The notes under the pieces were generated by a model. It did no database searches. It was not told where the DNA came from and saw only the letters and a program-made list of their open reading frames with translations. Positions 1-6,143 of a stretch of DNA of 7,061 bases are shown here, piece by piece. How positions within the stretch are numbered: position 1 is the first letter of the stretch; each line of letters begins with the position of its first letter. This stretch comes from Candidatus Beckwithbacteria bacterium (lineage in GTDB: Bacteria > Patescibacteriota > Microgenomatia > UBA1400 > UBA1449), in assembly GCA_012798485.1 (NCBI GenBank), contig JAAZND010000061.1:1-7061 (forward strand). The letters run 5' to 3'. The position numbers were made by a program, and so were the translations under genes.

Positions 1-1
1 A

Positions 2-52
2 ACAAGCGACTTGTTTGAGTGGCTGTTAGATCTAAACAGAAACAAGAAATAA
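2..52 (+). CDS. Possible C-terminal end of an unidentified protein (partial)
   Basis: An open frame enters from the left edge and reads TSDLFEWLLDLNRNKK before a TAA at 50-52. The peptide is well mixed and amphipathic, and the stretch is richer in G+C than the non-coding DNA that follows, which fits a true protein tail. Sixteen residues are too few to name a family. If real, the gene is convergent with the glycosyltransferase ending at 162. A chance open frame of this length is quite possible, so confidence is low. Confidence 0.35.
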   Translation, partial: TSDLFEWLLDLNRNKK

Positions 53-66
53 TCTTTTTCTGTTTA
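33..66 (+). terminator. Hairpin overlapping the stop of the left-edge frame, possible terminator
   Basis: TAAACAGAAA (33-42) pairs exactly with TTTCTGTTTA (57-66). After a bulged C43, AAGA (44-47) pairs with TCTT (53-56) around a 5-nt loop. The stem is about 14 bp but AT-rich, includes the TAA at 50-52, and is not followed by a clean T run. It may end transcription of the left-edge gene, but it is not a textbook intrinsic terminator. Confidence 0.35.
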
Positions 67-95
67 TAGTTACTAATTGGTCTATTATGACAAGA

Positions 96-122
96 CATTT
101 AGCTATTTTAACATGCTAAATG
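96..122 (-). terminator. Hairpin downstream of the minus-strand glycosyltransferase, weak terminator candidate
   Basis: CATTTAGC (96-103) and GCTAAATG (115-122) form a perfect 8-bp inverted repeat around an 11-nt loop, 40 nt past the stop codon of the minus-strand operon. There is no strong T tract on either side. Its position between convergent genes suits a transcript end or RNA-stabilising structure. The stem is short, and such a repeat can occur by chance in AT-rich DNA. Confidence 0.3.
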
Positions 123-161
123 CTAGTCTAGACCCTTATAATTTCTGCAATTAGTTGAAGT

Positions 162-1064
162 TTAGCTTTTGATTTTTCGTTGTATTTTATATGATATTTT
201 CTGGAGAGTATTTTGAGAGTCTTGAATTTTATTTTCCAGAATCCACCAGTTAAAATCTTTTAAACCCTGTTGTAAATTTTCTTTAATTAATTTTGGCTCG
301 ATTGTTTCTTGTCTACACTTTTGGGTTTCCCAAATTTTTACTATGACTATAAATTCATAAAATGCCTGTAGAATAGATAAAATTAAACCATGAAGCCCAT
401 CTTTAAACCCTTCTAAAGCTAAAAATCTTTTGATAAATTCATTGATCGGTACGTTGATAAAATCAGTCTTTTTCAGCTTTTTATCTTTTTGATTGTAGGC
501 AGTTGTATTGGTATATTGATCCAATTTTTGGATAAAGTGAGAAATTGAAGAATAATTTTCGTGAATAAGATGATTTTCTAAAGTGGCAACTTTACCTTTT
601 ATTTCCGGATCTTGATGTAAAAATTGCTTGTTAAATTTTACACTTTCCTTTTTAAATAATCTGATCTGATAGTCTGGATACCAGCCTGTGTGAGTAATCC
701 ATTTACTAAAGATGAAATTTTTTCTGGGAATTTTGTAGATATCCGCTTGAGGGTTTTGTAAAATTTTTACAATTTCTTCTTGTAAAGAATTGTCTAAAAT
801 TTCGTCAGCATCAAGCCATAAAATCCAATCATTTTGAGCTTTAGCAATAACTTCATTTTTGGTCACGTCAAAATTATCCTGATGTTTAATACTGAAAATT
901 TTATCAGTGTATTTTTGACAGATCGTGGAAGTTTCATCTGTAGTTAAACTATCAATACCAACTACAATTTCTTGAGCAAAATTTTGCACAGACTTTAAAG
1001 TATTTTCGATTTGTTTTTCGGCATTGAGTGCCAAGATACAAACAGTAAGGTTATTTTCTTGCAT
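162..1064 (-). CDS. GT2-family glycosyltransferase, WaaE/KdtX-like
   Basis: This 300-residue protein has an N-terminal GT-A fold of family GT2. It opens with the first beta strand (LTVCILALNAEKQI, 6-19), then a diverged IDSLTTDET nucleotide-binding turn (37-45) and LWLDADEIL (82-90) with the metal-binding DADE at 85-88. RLFKKE (135-140) and LIHENY (166-171) are typical of the WaaE/KdtX-like subgroup, which adds a hexose to lipid-linked or core oligosaccharides from a nucleotide-sugar donor at the inner membrane face. A helix with GFKDGLHGLILSILQAF (219-235) and KIWE is the family's usual membrane-associated end. A further charged tail of about 50 residues (251-300) is absent from the paralogue at 6144. 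The ATG overlaps the flippase gene by 14 nt with no Shine-Dalgarno, so translation is probably coupled. Donor and acceptor cannot be read from sequence. Confidence 0.88.
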   Translation of the reverse strand: MQENNLTVCILALNAEKQIENTLKSVQNFAQEIVVGIDSLTTDETSTICQKYTDKIFSIKHQDNFDVTKNEVIAKAQNDWILWLDADEILDNSLQEEIVKILQNPQADIYKIPRKNFIFSKWITHTGWYPDYQIRLFKKESVKFNKQFLHQDPEIKGKVATLENHLIHENYSSISHFIQKLDQYTNTTAYNQKDKKLKKTDFINVPINEFIKRFLALEGFKDGLHGLILSILQAFYEFIVIVKIWETQKCRQETIEPKLIKENLQQGLKDFNWWILENKIQDSQNTLQKISYKIQRKIKS

Positions 1065-2493
1065 AGTTTAAAAAAGTTTTGACTTGATTAAGTAAATTTT
1101 TTTTATCAAGTAAAAAAATTATTATCAAATATATCATAGCACCTAAAATAGTGGCGCTAATAAGTTTGTAGATTCCGGCAAATAGAAATTGATCTAATAA
1201 TTTAACTATTATAATCATTAAAATAGAAGCAAAAAAAGCTGGATAAATTTGCTTTAATAAATTGAATTTGATAATTTTTCTAACCAATAAATAAGGAATA
1301 AGAGAAGTAAGGCTGATAATGATTGATGCCATAGCTACTCCTTGAAAATTGAATTTAAAAGCAAAGAAAGGATATAAAATCAGAGTTAAACTAGTCCACA
1401 TAATCATAAGATACAGATTTTGTTTGACTTTGCCCATGGCAGTCAAAAAATTAGTTAAAAAAGTTGAAATACTTGCAATTGCCGCAGAAATTAAAAATAG
1501 GTTAAAAGTATTAAGTCCTGGCTGCCATTTATAATATTTTGGAATAATTTCAATAATTAAAGGCATGACGAGATAGGCTCCGGCAAGACTTGGTAGAATG
1601 AGAAAACTGATGAAATAAAGTGCTTTTTCTAAAGAAGCTTTAGCCTGATCTAAATTTTCTTGAACTCTGGAAAAAAGCGGAAAAGCGACTTTGATAGTTG
1701 AATCCATAAAATAACGTAAAGGTAAATTTGCCCATTTTTCTGCCCAGCCTAAAATGCCAATTGCTTCTAAACCTAAAATTTTTCCTAAAATTAAAATAGA
1801 AACGCGATCTTTAAAAACAGCAATTAAACTATTTAATTGATAAGGAATACCAAAACTTAATAATTTTTTGATAGCTTTGAAATCAAAGCCTAATTTAGGC
1901 TTCCATCTGACCAGTAAATAAATACTGATAGTTCCAGTTAAAGCTCTGACTAAAACTGCCACGATGTAGCTTTTGATACCAAAACCTTTAAAAGCCATAA
2001 AAACGACAATAGCATTGAAAGAAACTGTCTCAATAATTTGAGGAATAACAATATTTTCAAATTTTAAATTTCTTTCGGAAATAACAGAAGGAATAGTTTT
2101 AAGAGATGATAGAAAAAAACTTAAAAGCAAAGCAAAGTAAAGATATATTCCAAGCTGATCTAAGTTATAAAAAGTTTTAAAATTATTGGCAAAAAAACTG
2201 GCAATCAGAATACCAAGACTGACCAAGCCCATTTGAATGGTAAAAGTGGTATGAATTTCATTGTCTTGTAAATCTTCTTTTTTTTGGATCAAAGCGCCGG
2301 CAAGACCAATATCAGAAAAATAAACTAGAATATCAATAACAGTTGAAGTTAAAATAAAAACCCCAAAATCAGCAGGAGAAAGAAAAATAGTCAGAGCAAA
2401 AGCACCGATAAAATTAATAATATTTAAAATAAAGGTTCTGGATGTAAGAGTCAAAACCGATTTTGTGGCTTTATGCGCTAGAGATTTACTCAT
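1051..2493 (-). CDS. Wzx-type polysaccharide flippase (MOP superfamily, Polysacc_synt-like)
   Basis: This 480-residue integral membrane protein has about 12-14 hydrophobic segments along its whole length. After a short basic N-terminus (SKSLAHKATKS), the first helices carry the pattern of the WzxC/RfbX-like branch: SPADFGVFIL (39-48), then DIGLAGALIQKKEDL (61-75). The central FGIPYQLNSLI and GWAEKWANLPLRY stretches are also usual for the family. Such proteins flip undecaprenyl-linked oligosaccharides from the cytoplasmic to the outer face of the membrane. Length is normal and the gene is intact. It is first in a two-gene minus-strand operon with the GT2 gene overlapping its 3' end. A perfect TATAAT ends 6 nt before the ATG and there is no Shine-Dalgarno, suggesting a leaderless transcript. 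The substrate is unknown; teichuronic acid or O-antigen-like repeat units are possible. The fold assignment is firm, the precise substrate class is not. Confidence 0.9.
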   Translation of the reverse strand: MSKSLAHKATKSVLTLTSRTFILNIINFIGAFALTIFLSPADFGVFILTSTVIDILVYFSDIGLAGALIQKKEDLQDNEIHTTFTIQMGLVSLGILIASFFANNFKTFYNLDQLGIYLYFALLLSFFLSSLKTIPSVISERNLKFENIVIPQIIETVSFNAIVVFMAFKGFGIKSYIVAVLVRALTGTISIYLLVRWKPKLGFDFKAIKKLLSFGIPYQLNSLIAVFKDRVSILILGKILGLEAIGILGWAEKWANLPLRYFMDSTIKVAFPLFSRVQENLDQAKASLEKALYFISFLILPSLAGAYLVMPLIIEIIPKYYKWQPGLNTFNLFLISAAIASISTFLTNFLTAMGKVKQNLYLMIMWTSLTLILYPFFAFKFNFQGVAMASIIISLTSLIPYLLVRKIIKFNLLKQIYPAFFASILMIIIVKLLDQFLFAGIYKLISATILGAMIYLIIIFLLDKKNLLNQVKTFLNYARK

Positions 2494-2505
2494 AAAAATA
2501 TTATA
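2494..2505 (-). promoter_or_regulatory. -10 element placed for a leaderless flippase mRNA
   Basis: On the minus strand a perfect TATAAT (2505 to 2500) is followed by 6 nt (ATTTTT) and then the ATG at 2493. Transcription usually starts 6-7 nt after the -10 box, so the mRNA would begin at or next to the A of ATG. No purine-rich Shine-Dalgarno lies upstream. The -35 region is poor (TTAGTA at 18-nt spacing matches TTGACA at 3 of 6), and AT-rich DNA makes TATAAT common, so this is a good but unproven call. Confidence 0.55.
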
Positions 2506-2533
2506 CTAATTAATTAAGAATAATACTAATTAA
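2503..2533. repeat. 11-bp direct repeat in the divergent promoter region, operator candidate
   Basis: ATACTAATTAA occurs exactly at 2503-2513 and 2523-2533, a 20-nt period or about two helical turns. The pair fills most of the 48-nt gap between the divergent flippase and GT-C genes. One copy overlaps the flippase TATAAT and the other covers its -35 region, so a protein bound to both could control the minus-strand genes. The repeat is all A/T but for one C, so chance or a local duplication cannot be excluded. Confidence 0.4.
2521..2527 (+). promoter_or_regulatory. Possible -10 region for the plus-strand glycosyltransferase operon
   Basis: TAATACT lies 14 nt before the ATG at 2542; its AATACT hexamer resembles TATAAT. 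A start about 7 nt downstream would leave a leader of only 7-8 nt (GCAAATTT), with no Shine-Dalgarno. A second hexamer, TATACT (2502-2507, 5 of 6 matches), is an alternative that gives a longer leader. Both hexamers overlap the direct-repeat copies. No convincing -35 box is visible. Confidence 0.3.
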
Positions 2534-2541
2534 GCAAATTT

Positions 2542-3762
2542 ATGCAAAGCTATGCTTTAATTTTTTTTATCGGATTTATTTTATCTTCCATTTTGAATTT
2601 ATTCTTTTATTCTGTTTATGCCACCAATTTTTTAAAAAAGAAAAAGCCTTATCTTTATGCTTTAATCTCAATTTTATTTTTACAAATTCTTTTTATTTTT
2701 CTATTTAAATATGAAGTGATGGATGTAGCTTTGAATGCTACGGCTGGCCATTATCTAAGACAAAAAATTGATTTTTATTGGATTGATGCAGATCATTCTC
2801 AATATCCATTTTTTCCATTTTTAATTTTTCCTCATGCTATTTTTGATTATCTCCATGAGACTTTTTCTTATTTTACTTTCACTTTTTATTTAAAAGTTAT
2901 ACTTTTACTTCCTAGTTTGTATTTTATTGCCTTTAGAATTTACAAGCTTTATAAATCAGAATCTTTATTGCTGGCAAGAAAGAAACAATTGCAATTTCTC
3001 ACTTCACCTATAGTTTTTGGGATAATTTTAGCTCATGGTCAGATAGATATTATTCTTTTAGCTTTTTTTATTGCCTCTCTATCTTTTTTATTTGAAAAAA
3101 ATATTAAAAAAGTTTTTTTGGGTTCAGTTTTATATGGCTTGTCATTTCTAACCAAAACTTGGTCTTTTGTGTTTGCTTTTGTAATTTTTAAATATCAAAA
3201 GAATTTTTTCAAAACAGTTTTTACAGGGTTGGTAATTTTATTTTTAACTTTTGTTGATATTTTTATCTATACACGTTATGTTTTTGGTTCTGCTTTTCGA
3301 GTTGTTTTCCCGGCAGTTTTTAAAGCTGGTGGACCAATTGGAGCGTGGGGCATTCCTTTAATTTTAAAAATATTTAATCTTAATTTAGCAGTTTTTAAAA
3401 CTTATAATTTATATATTTTCCTTTTTTTATTTTTCATAATGCAGGCAGTTTTATTTTTTAAAGCAAAGAAAAATCTATATCACAGCCTAATGCTTAATAT
3501 TATGTCAGTATATCTTGTTATTTTTAATTTTGGTATTCAATATTTAATCTGGATTTTACCTTTTATTTTTTGGGAAAAAGGCAATAACGATAAACAAAAA
3601 AATATTTTTCAGGTTTTAACATCTGCTCTGGTTTTATTAACCTATTTAAATATTATTAATTCAGTAGTTTTGATTCCAACACTAGTTTTGGATTTTTTTG
3701 CTTTAGTTTTGTGGCTTTATCTTTTATATTGGTTTTTAAAGGAGTTGAAACATGAAGCTTAA
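2542..3762 (+). CDS. GT-C fold membrane glycosyltransferase, GT87/DUF2029-like
   Basis: This 406-residue polytopic protein has about ten hydrophobic helices. A first large outer loop (58-88) contains DVALNATAGHYLRQ and HSQYPFFPF, matching the acidic-then-YPP pattern of GT-C enzymes of the GT87/PIG-M-like kind. A central block, SPIVFGIILAHGQIDIILLAF (155-175), corresponds to the family's 'WGQ-D-I' helix. It is followed by a long GLSFLTKTWS (199-208) segment like the usual 'GLA-LTK' stretch. NFGIQYLIWILPF (329-341) fits the typical QYLLWLLPF signature. Relatives move mannose or another sugar from a polyprenyl-phosphate carrier to an acceptor on the outer membrane face. It starts the plus-strand operon with no Shine-Dalgarno and overlaps the next gene by 11 nt. 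Family placement rests on motifs alone; donor and acceptor are unknown. Confidence 0.75.
   Translation: MQSYALIFFIGFILSSILNLFFYSVYATNFLKKKKPYLYALISILFLQILFIFLFKYEVMDVALNATAGHYLRQKIDFYWIDADHSQYPFFPFLIFPHAIFDYLHETFSYFTFTFYLKVILLLPSLYFIAFRIYKLYKSESLLLARKKQLQFLTSPIVFGIILAHGQIDIILLAFFIASLSFLFEKNIKKVFLGSVLYGLSFLTKTWSFVFAFVIFKYQKNFFKTVFTGLVILFLTFVDIFIYTRYVFGSAFRVVFPAVFKAGGPIGAWGIPLILKIFNLNLAVFKTYNLYIFLFLFFIMQAVLFFKAKKNLYHSLMLNIMSVYLVIFNFGIQYLIWILPFIFWEKGNNDKQKNIFQVLTSALVLLTYLNIINSVVLIPTLVLDFFALVLWLYLLYWFLKELKHEA
3738..3744 (+). promoter_or_regulatory. Shine-Dalgarno of the second GT-C gene
   Basis: AAAGGAG sits 7 nt before the ATG at 3752, inside the 3' end of the preceding gene. It is the only clear Shine-Dalgarno ahead of any gene in the window. 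It shows that this host can use one for an internal operon gene and fixes the start at 3752. Confidence 0.8.
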
Positions 3763-5179
3763 AAGTTATTTAATTTTTATTATTTTTTTAGTCATTACCT
3801 TATTATTTTATATTGATTCATTTTCTCATTTTTTTTATCAAGATGATTTTTTTCATTTTTATATTTCTCAAGCACATTCAATCAGAGAATTTATAGATTT
3901 TTTTAATCCTATCAATAAATTTTCTTATCAAATTTATCGACCTCTTTCTACCCAAGTTTTCTTCTTTTTGTATCAAAAAATCTTTGGTTTTAATCATTTT
4001 ATTTTTCAATTCATAGTTTTGCTATTATTATCTTTAAACTGCTTTTTATTATTTAAAATAATTAGTAAATATATCAATCATAATTTAGCTTTTCTTCTTG
4101 CAATTTTTTATCTTTTTCATCATCAAAATATTGGCATAGCTTATTATTTATCAACAATTCAAACGAGCTTTGTTGTTTTGTTGACGTTATTATCACTTTT
4201 AGCAATTCAACAAAAAAGGCAGAACTGGCAAATTAAAGTTTTTCTTTTTTACTTTTTATCCTTGTTTTGTCATGAAATAATTATTTTTAATTCTTTTATT
4301 TATATTTTTATTTTACTTTTGGAAGATTTGAATAATTTGAAAAAAGAAAAAAAGTTAATTATTGCTTTATCAAGTATGACTATTCTCTTTATTATTTTCA
4401 GACTCTATTTTGTTAATAATCAATTTTTTCAAAATACTCATTACAGCCTTTCTTTTAGTCCTAAAACAATTATGAATAATTTGATGTGGTATATTTTTTG
4501 GTTCTTGTCTGTGCCAGAGTATGTAATTAATTTTGTTGGGAGCGGGTTTAAACCCTTACCACCATTATTTAATCAGTATTTGCGCGAAAGCATGTTTAGT
4601 TTAATTTTTCTTTTTGTTAATCTGGTTATTTTTAGTTTTTTAATTTTGAAAAGTAAGTTTAATCAAAAAATTATATTATATTTTGCCTTTTTCATAATTT
4701 CGCTCTTACCTGTTTTACTGTTTCCATGGCATAAATATGTTTATTATTTGCCGGTTGCTTCCATTTTTGTCATTATTGCTTTAAGTTTAATTATCAAAAA
4801 AAATCATAATTCTAAAGTATATTATTTAATTTTTAGCTTATTGCTTATTACAGCTTTTGCAACCAATTTTGTTGATAGGAAAACAAGCTATAATTTCAAA
4901 AGAGGCAGGTTTGCAGCAATAATGAGACAACAGCTTGACTTTTCCTTGCTAAAAAATGGAAATAAAAAAATTTTGCTTGCTAATGATCCAAGTTTTCAGG
5001 TCTTTTCCAAAGATTGGGGTTCTACCAGTAGTCAAGCTAAAATTGTGTTAAGAGATGATATCGGGATAAAATTGCTTTCTCAAAACCCTCATCTAATGAT
5101 TTATTATGAAGATGATGCTAATTTTGACAAAAATATGGATTTTGATTATTATTTTATAATTAAAAAAGAATGGCAATGA
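3752..5179 (+). CDS. Phe-rich GT-C membrane glycosyltransferase, GT39/TMTC-like, with C-terminal soluble tail
   Basis: This 475-residue membrane protein has an N-terminal helix (5-22), then a first outer loop with YQDDFFHF (29-36) whose D31-D32 matches the catalytic acidic motif of GT-C enzymes. YRPLSTQVFFFLYQKIFGFNH (62-82) fits the 'YRPL...FG.N...H' pattern seen in GT39/TMTC-like proteins. Later marks are FCHEII (172-177) and HKYVYYLPV (327-335). After the last helix (about 355-372), roughly 100 residues form a non-hydrophobic, mixed alpha/beta-looking tail. Phe is extremely frequent (about 21 of the first 90 residues), which drives local G+C very low. Relatives use polyprenyl-phosphate sugars on the outer membrane face. 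The gene overlaps both neighbours, so it is translated with the operon. A G+C-rich palindromic island encodes residues 263-270. Alternative reading: an uncharacterised membrane protein with a GT-C-like fold that may not be catalytic. Confidence 0.7.
   Translation: MKLKSYLIFIIFLVITLLFYIDSFSHFFYQDDFFHFYISQAHSIREFIDFFNPINKFSYQIYRPLSTQVFFFLYQKIFGFNHFIFQFIVLLLLSLNCFLLFKIISKYINHNLAFLLAIFYLFHHQNIGIAYYLSTIQTSFVVLLTLLSLLAIQQKRQNWQIKVFLFYFLSLFCHEIIIFNSFIYIFILLLEDLNNLKKEKKLIIALSSMTILFIIFRLYFVNNQFFQNTHYSLSFSPKTIMNNLMWYIFWFLSVPEYVINFVGSGFKPLPPLFNQYLRESMFSLIFLFVNLVIFSFLILKSKFNQKIILYFAFFIISLLPVLLFPWHKYVYYLPVASIFVIIALSLIIKKNHNSKVYYLIFSLLLITAFATNFVDRKTSYNFKRGRFAAIMRQQLDFSLLKNGNKKILLANDPSFQVFSKDWGSTSSQAKIVLRDDIGIKLLSQNPHLMIYYEDDANFDKNMDFDYYFIIKKEWQ
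4538..4563 (+). repeat. G+C-rich palindromic island inside the GT-C gene
   Basis: The perfect 12-bp palindrome GGGTTTAAACCC (4544-4555) lies inside a 26-nt block with 15 G/C bases, while surrounding lines are nearer 15-30% G+C. Partial GG/CC symmetry extends outward. It is in frame and encodes GSGFKPLPP in a loop of the protein. It could be a short mobile palindrome absorbed into the gene, or a loop whose Gly and Pro codons merely happen to be G+C-rich. Confidence 0.4.
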
Positions 5180-6081
5180 AAAAAATAGCGATTTTAATTA
5201 TCAATTTCAACGGCTTGGTCCAAACCCTAACTTGTTTGCAGAGCTTAGAAAAAATTAAACATGAGCAATTTACAGTTCAAATTTTTGTAGTTGATTATGG
5301 CCTAGAGGATCAAACACAAGAGATTAAGGCAAAATTTCCGGATATTCAAATTTATCGAGAAGAAAAAAATCTAGGTTTTGCCGGAGGCAATAATTTTTTA
5401 GGCACCAAAGCCTTAGCTTGGCAAGCTGATTACATTTTATTGTTAAATAATGACACTTTAGTTTCTCCAGATTTTTTGCAAAAACTTTTTAATTATCTTG
5501 AAAAAAATCCCAAAGTAGCTGCAGTTTGCCCTAAAATTTATTTTGCCAAAGGCTATGAATATCATAAAAATAAATATCAAGATAAAGATTTAGGAAAAGT
5601 TATTTGGTATGCTGGAGGCAAAATTGATTGGGATAATATTTACAGCTCTCATCGTGGGGTTGATGAAGTTGATTATGGTCAATTTAATGAAACTAATGAT
5701 ACTCAATTTTTTTCCGGTTGCTGTGTTTTATTAAGAACCGAAGTTGTACAAAAGATAGGCTTATTTAATGAAAAATTATTTATGTATTGGGAAGATGTTG
5801 ATTTATCAATGAGAATTTTAAAATCAGGATTTGCTATTAAATATTATCCTCAAAGTTATATCTTTCATAAAAACGCTGGTTCTTCTGGTGTGGGTTCGTC
5901 TTTACATGATTATTTTTTGAATCGTAATCGTTTATATTTTGCCTTTAAATATGCCAGTTTAAGAACAAAATTAGCTATTTTTAGGCAATCTTTGGTAAAA
6001 TTAGTAAATGGCAGTCAGTGGGAAAGGCAGGCTGTCAAAGATTTTTATTTAGGGAACATGGGAATTGGTAGCTGGAAATAG
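5176..6081 (+). CDS. GT2-family glycosyltransferase, rhamnosyltransferase-like (WbbL/RfbF type)
   Basis: This is a cytoplasmic-face GT2 enzyme of 301 residues counted from the favoured start. It begins KKIAILIINFNG (2-13), the classic N-terminus, followed by NLGFAGGNN (65-73), the metal-binding LLNNDT (89-94), FSGCCVLLRTEV (179-190) and FMYWEDVDLSMRI (202-214), which holds the usual ED catalytic pair. FHKNAGSSG and DYFLNRNRLYF follow, as in dTDP-rhamnosyl- and related transferases of O-antigen and cell-wall glycans. The expected VDNxSTD turn reads VDYGLEDQT (39-47), an unusual variant. The ATG at 5176 forms an ATGA overlap with the previous stop. An ATG at 5170 would add two residues (MA) and cannot be ruled out. 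No Shine-Dalgarno is seen, so translation is likely coupled. The sugar donor is unproven. Confidence 0.87.
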   Translation: MKKIAILIINFNGLVQTLTCLQSLEKIKHEQFTVQIFVVDYGLEDQTQEIKAKFPDIQIYREEKNLGFAGGNNFLGTKALAWQADYILLLNNDTLVSPDFLQKLFNYLEKNPKVAAVCPKIYFAKGYEYHKNKYQDKDLGKVIWYAGGKIDWDNIYSSHRGVDEVDYGQFNETNDTQFFSGCCVLLRTEVVQKIGLFNEKLFMYWEDVDLSMRILKSGFAIKYYPQSYIFHKNAGSSGVGSSLHDYFLNRNRLYFAFKYASLRTKLAIFRQSLVKLVNGSQWERQAVKDFYLGNMGIGSWK

Positions 6082-6103
6082 ATTTTACATTAAAAAAAAT
6101 ATT

Positions 6104-6133
6104 TGTAGAGACGCGATTAATCGCGTCTCTACA
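6104..6133. repeat. Perfect 30-nt palindrome (REP/MITE-like) between glycosyltransferase genes
   Basis: Each arm is TGTAGAGACGCGA (6104-6116) and its exact complement (6121-6133), around a TTAA centre, so RNA or single-stranded DNA would form a 13-bp hairpin with a 4-nt loop. Its G+C is well above the flanking DNA. It ends 10 nt before the ATG at 6144 and lacks a T tract on the plus strand. On the minus strand it is followed within 4 nt by eight T's. From memory, similar GTAGAGACG...CGTCTCTAC palindromes are dispersed in cyanobacterial and other genomes, which suggests a mobile or repetitive unit. Confidence 0.8.
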
Positions 6134-6143
6134 TTGAAATTAT

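Noticed and set aside
53..95. Right end of an IS matching the 6924-6968 region
   Set aside because: I compared the complement of the right-hand putative IS end with this stretch and found only scattered A/T matches, so no inverted-repeat pair is supported.
1349..1534. Plus-strand 61-residue open frame
   Set aside because: It lies wholly opposite the well-supported flippase gene, its product has no recognisable pattern, and it has no start signal; it is a shadow frame.
5155..5160. TATAAT 9 nt before the ATG at 5170, as an internal promoter
   Set aside because: It lies in the coding tail of the previous gene, spelling Tyr-Phe-Ile-Ile codons. AT-rich DNA gives many such hexamers, and overlapping genes make co-transcription more likely.
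6082..6143. Palindrome as a normal plus-strand rho-independent terminator
   Set aside because: The plus-strand hairpin is followed by CATTGAAATTAT rather than a T tract; the T8 run exists only in the minus-strand reading, where no gene is transcribed into it.
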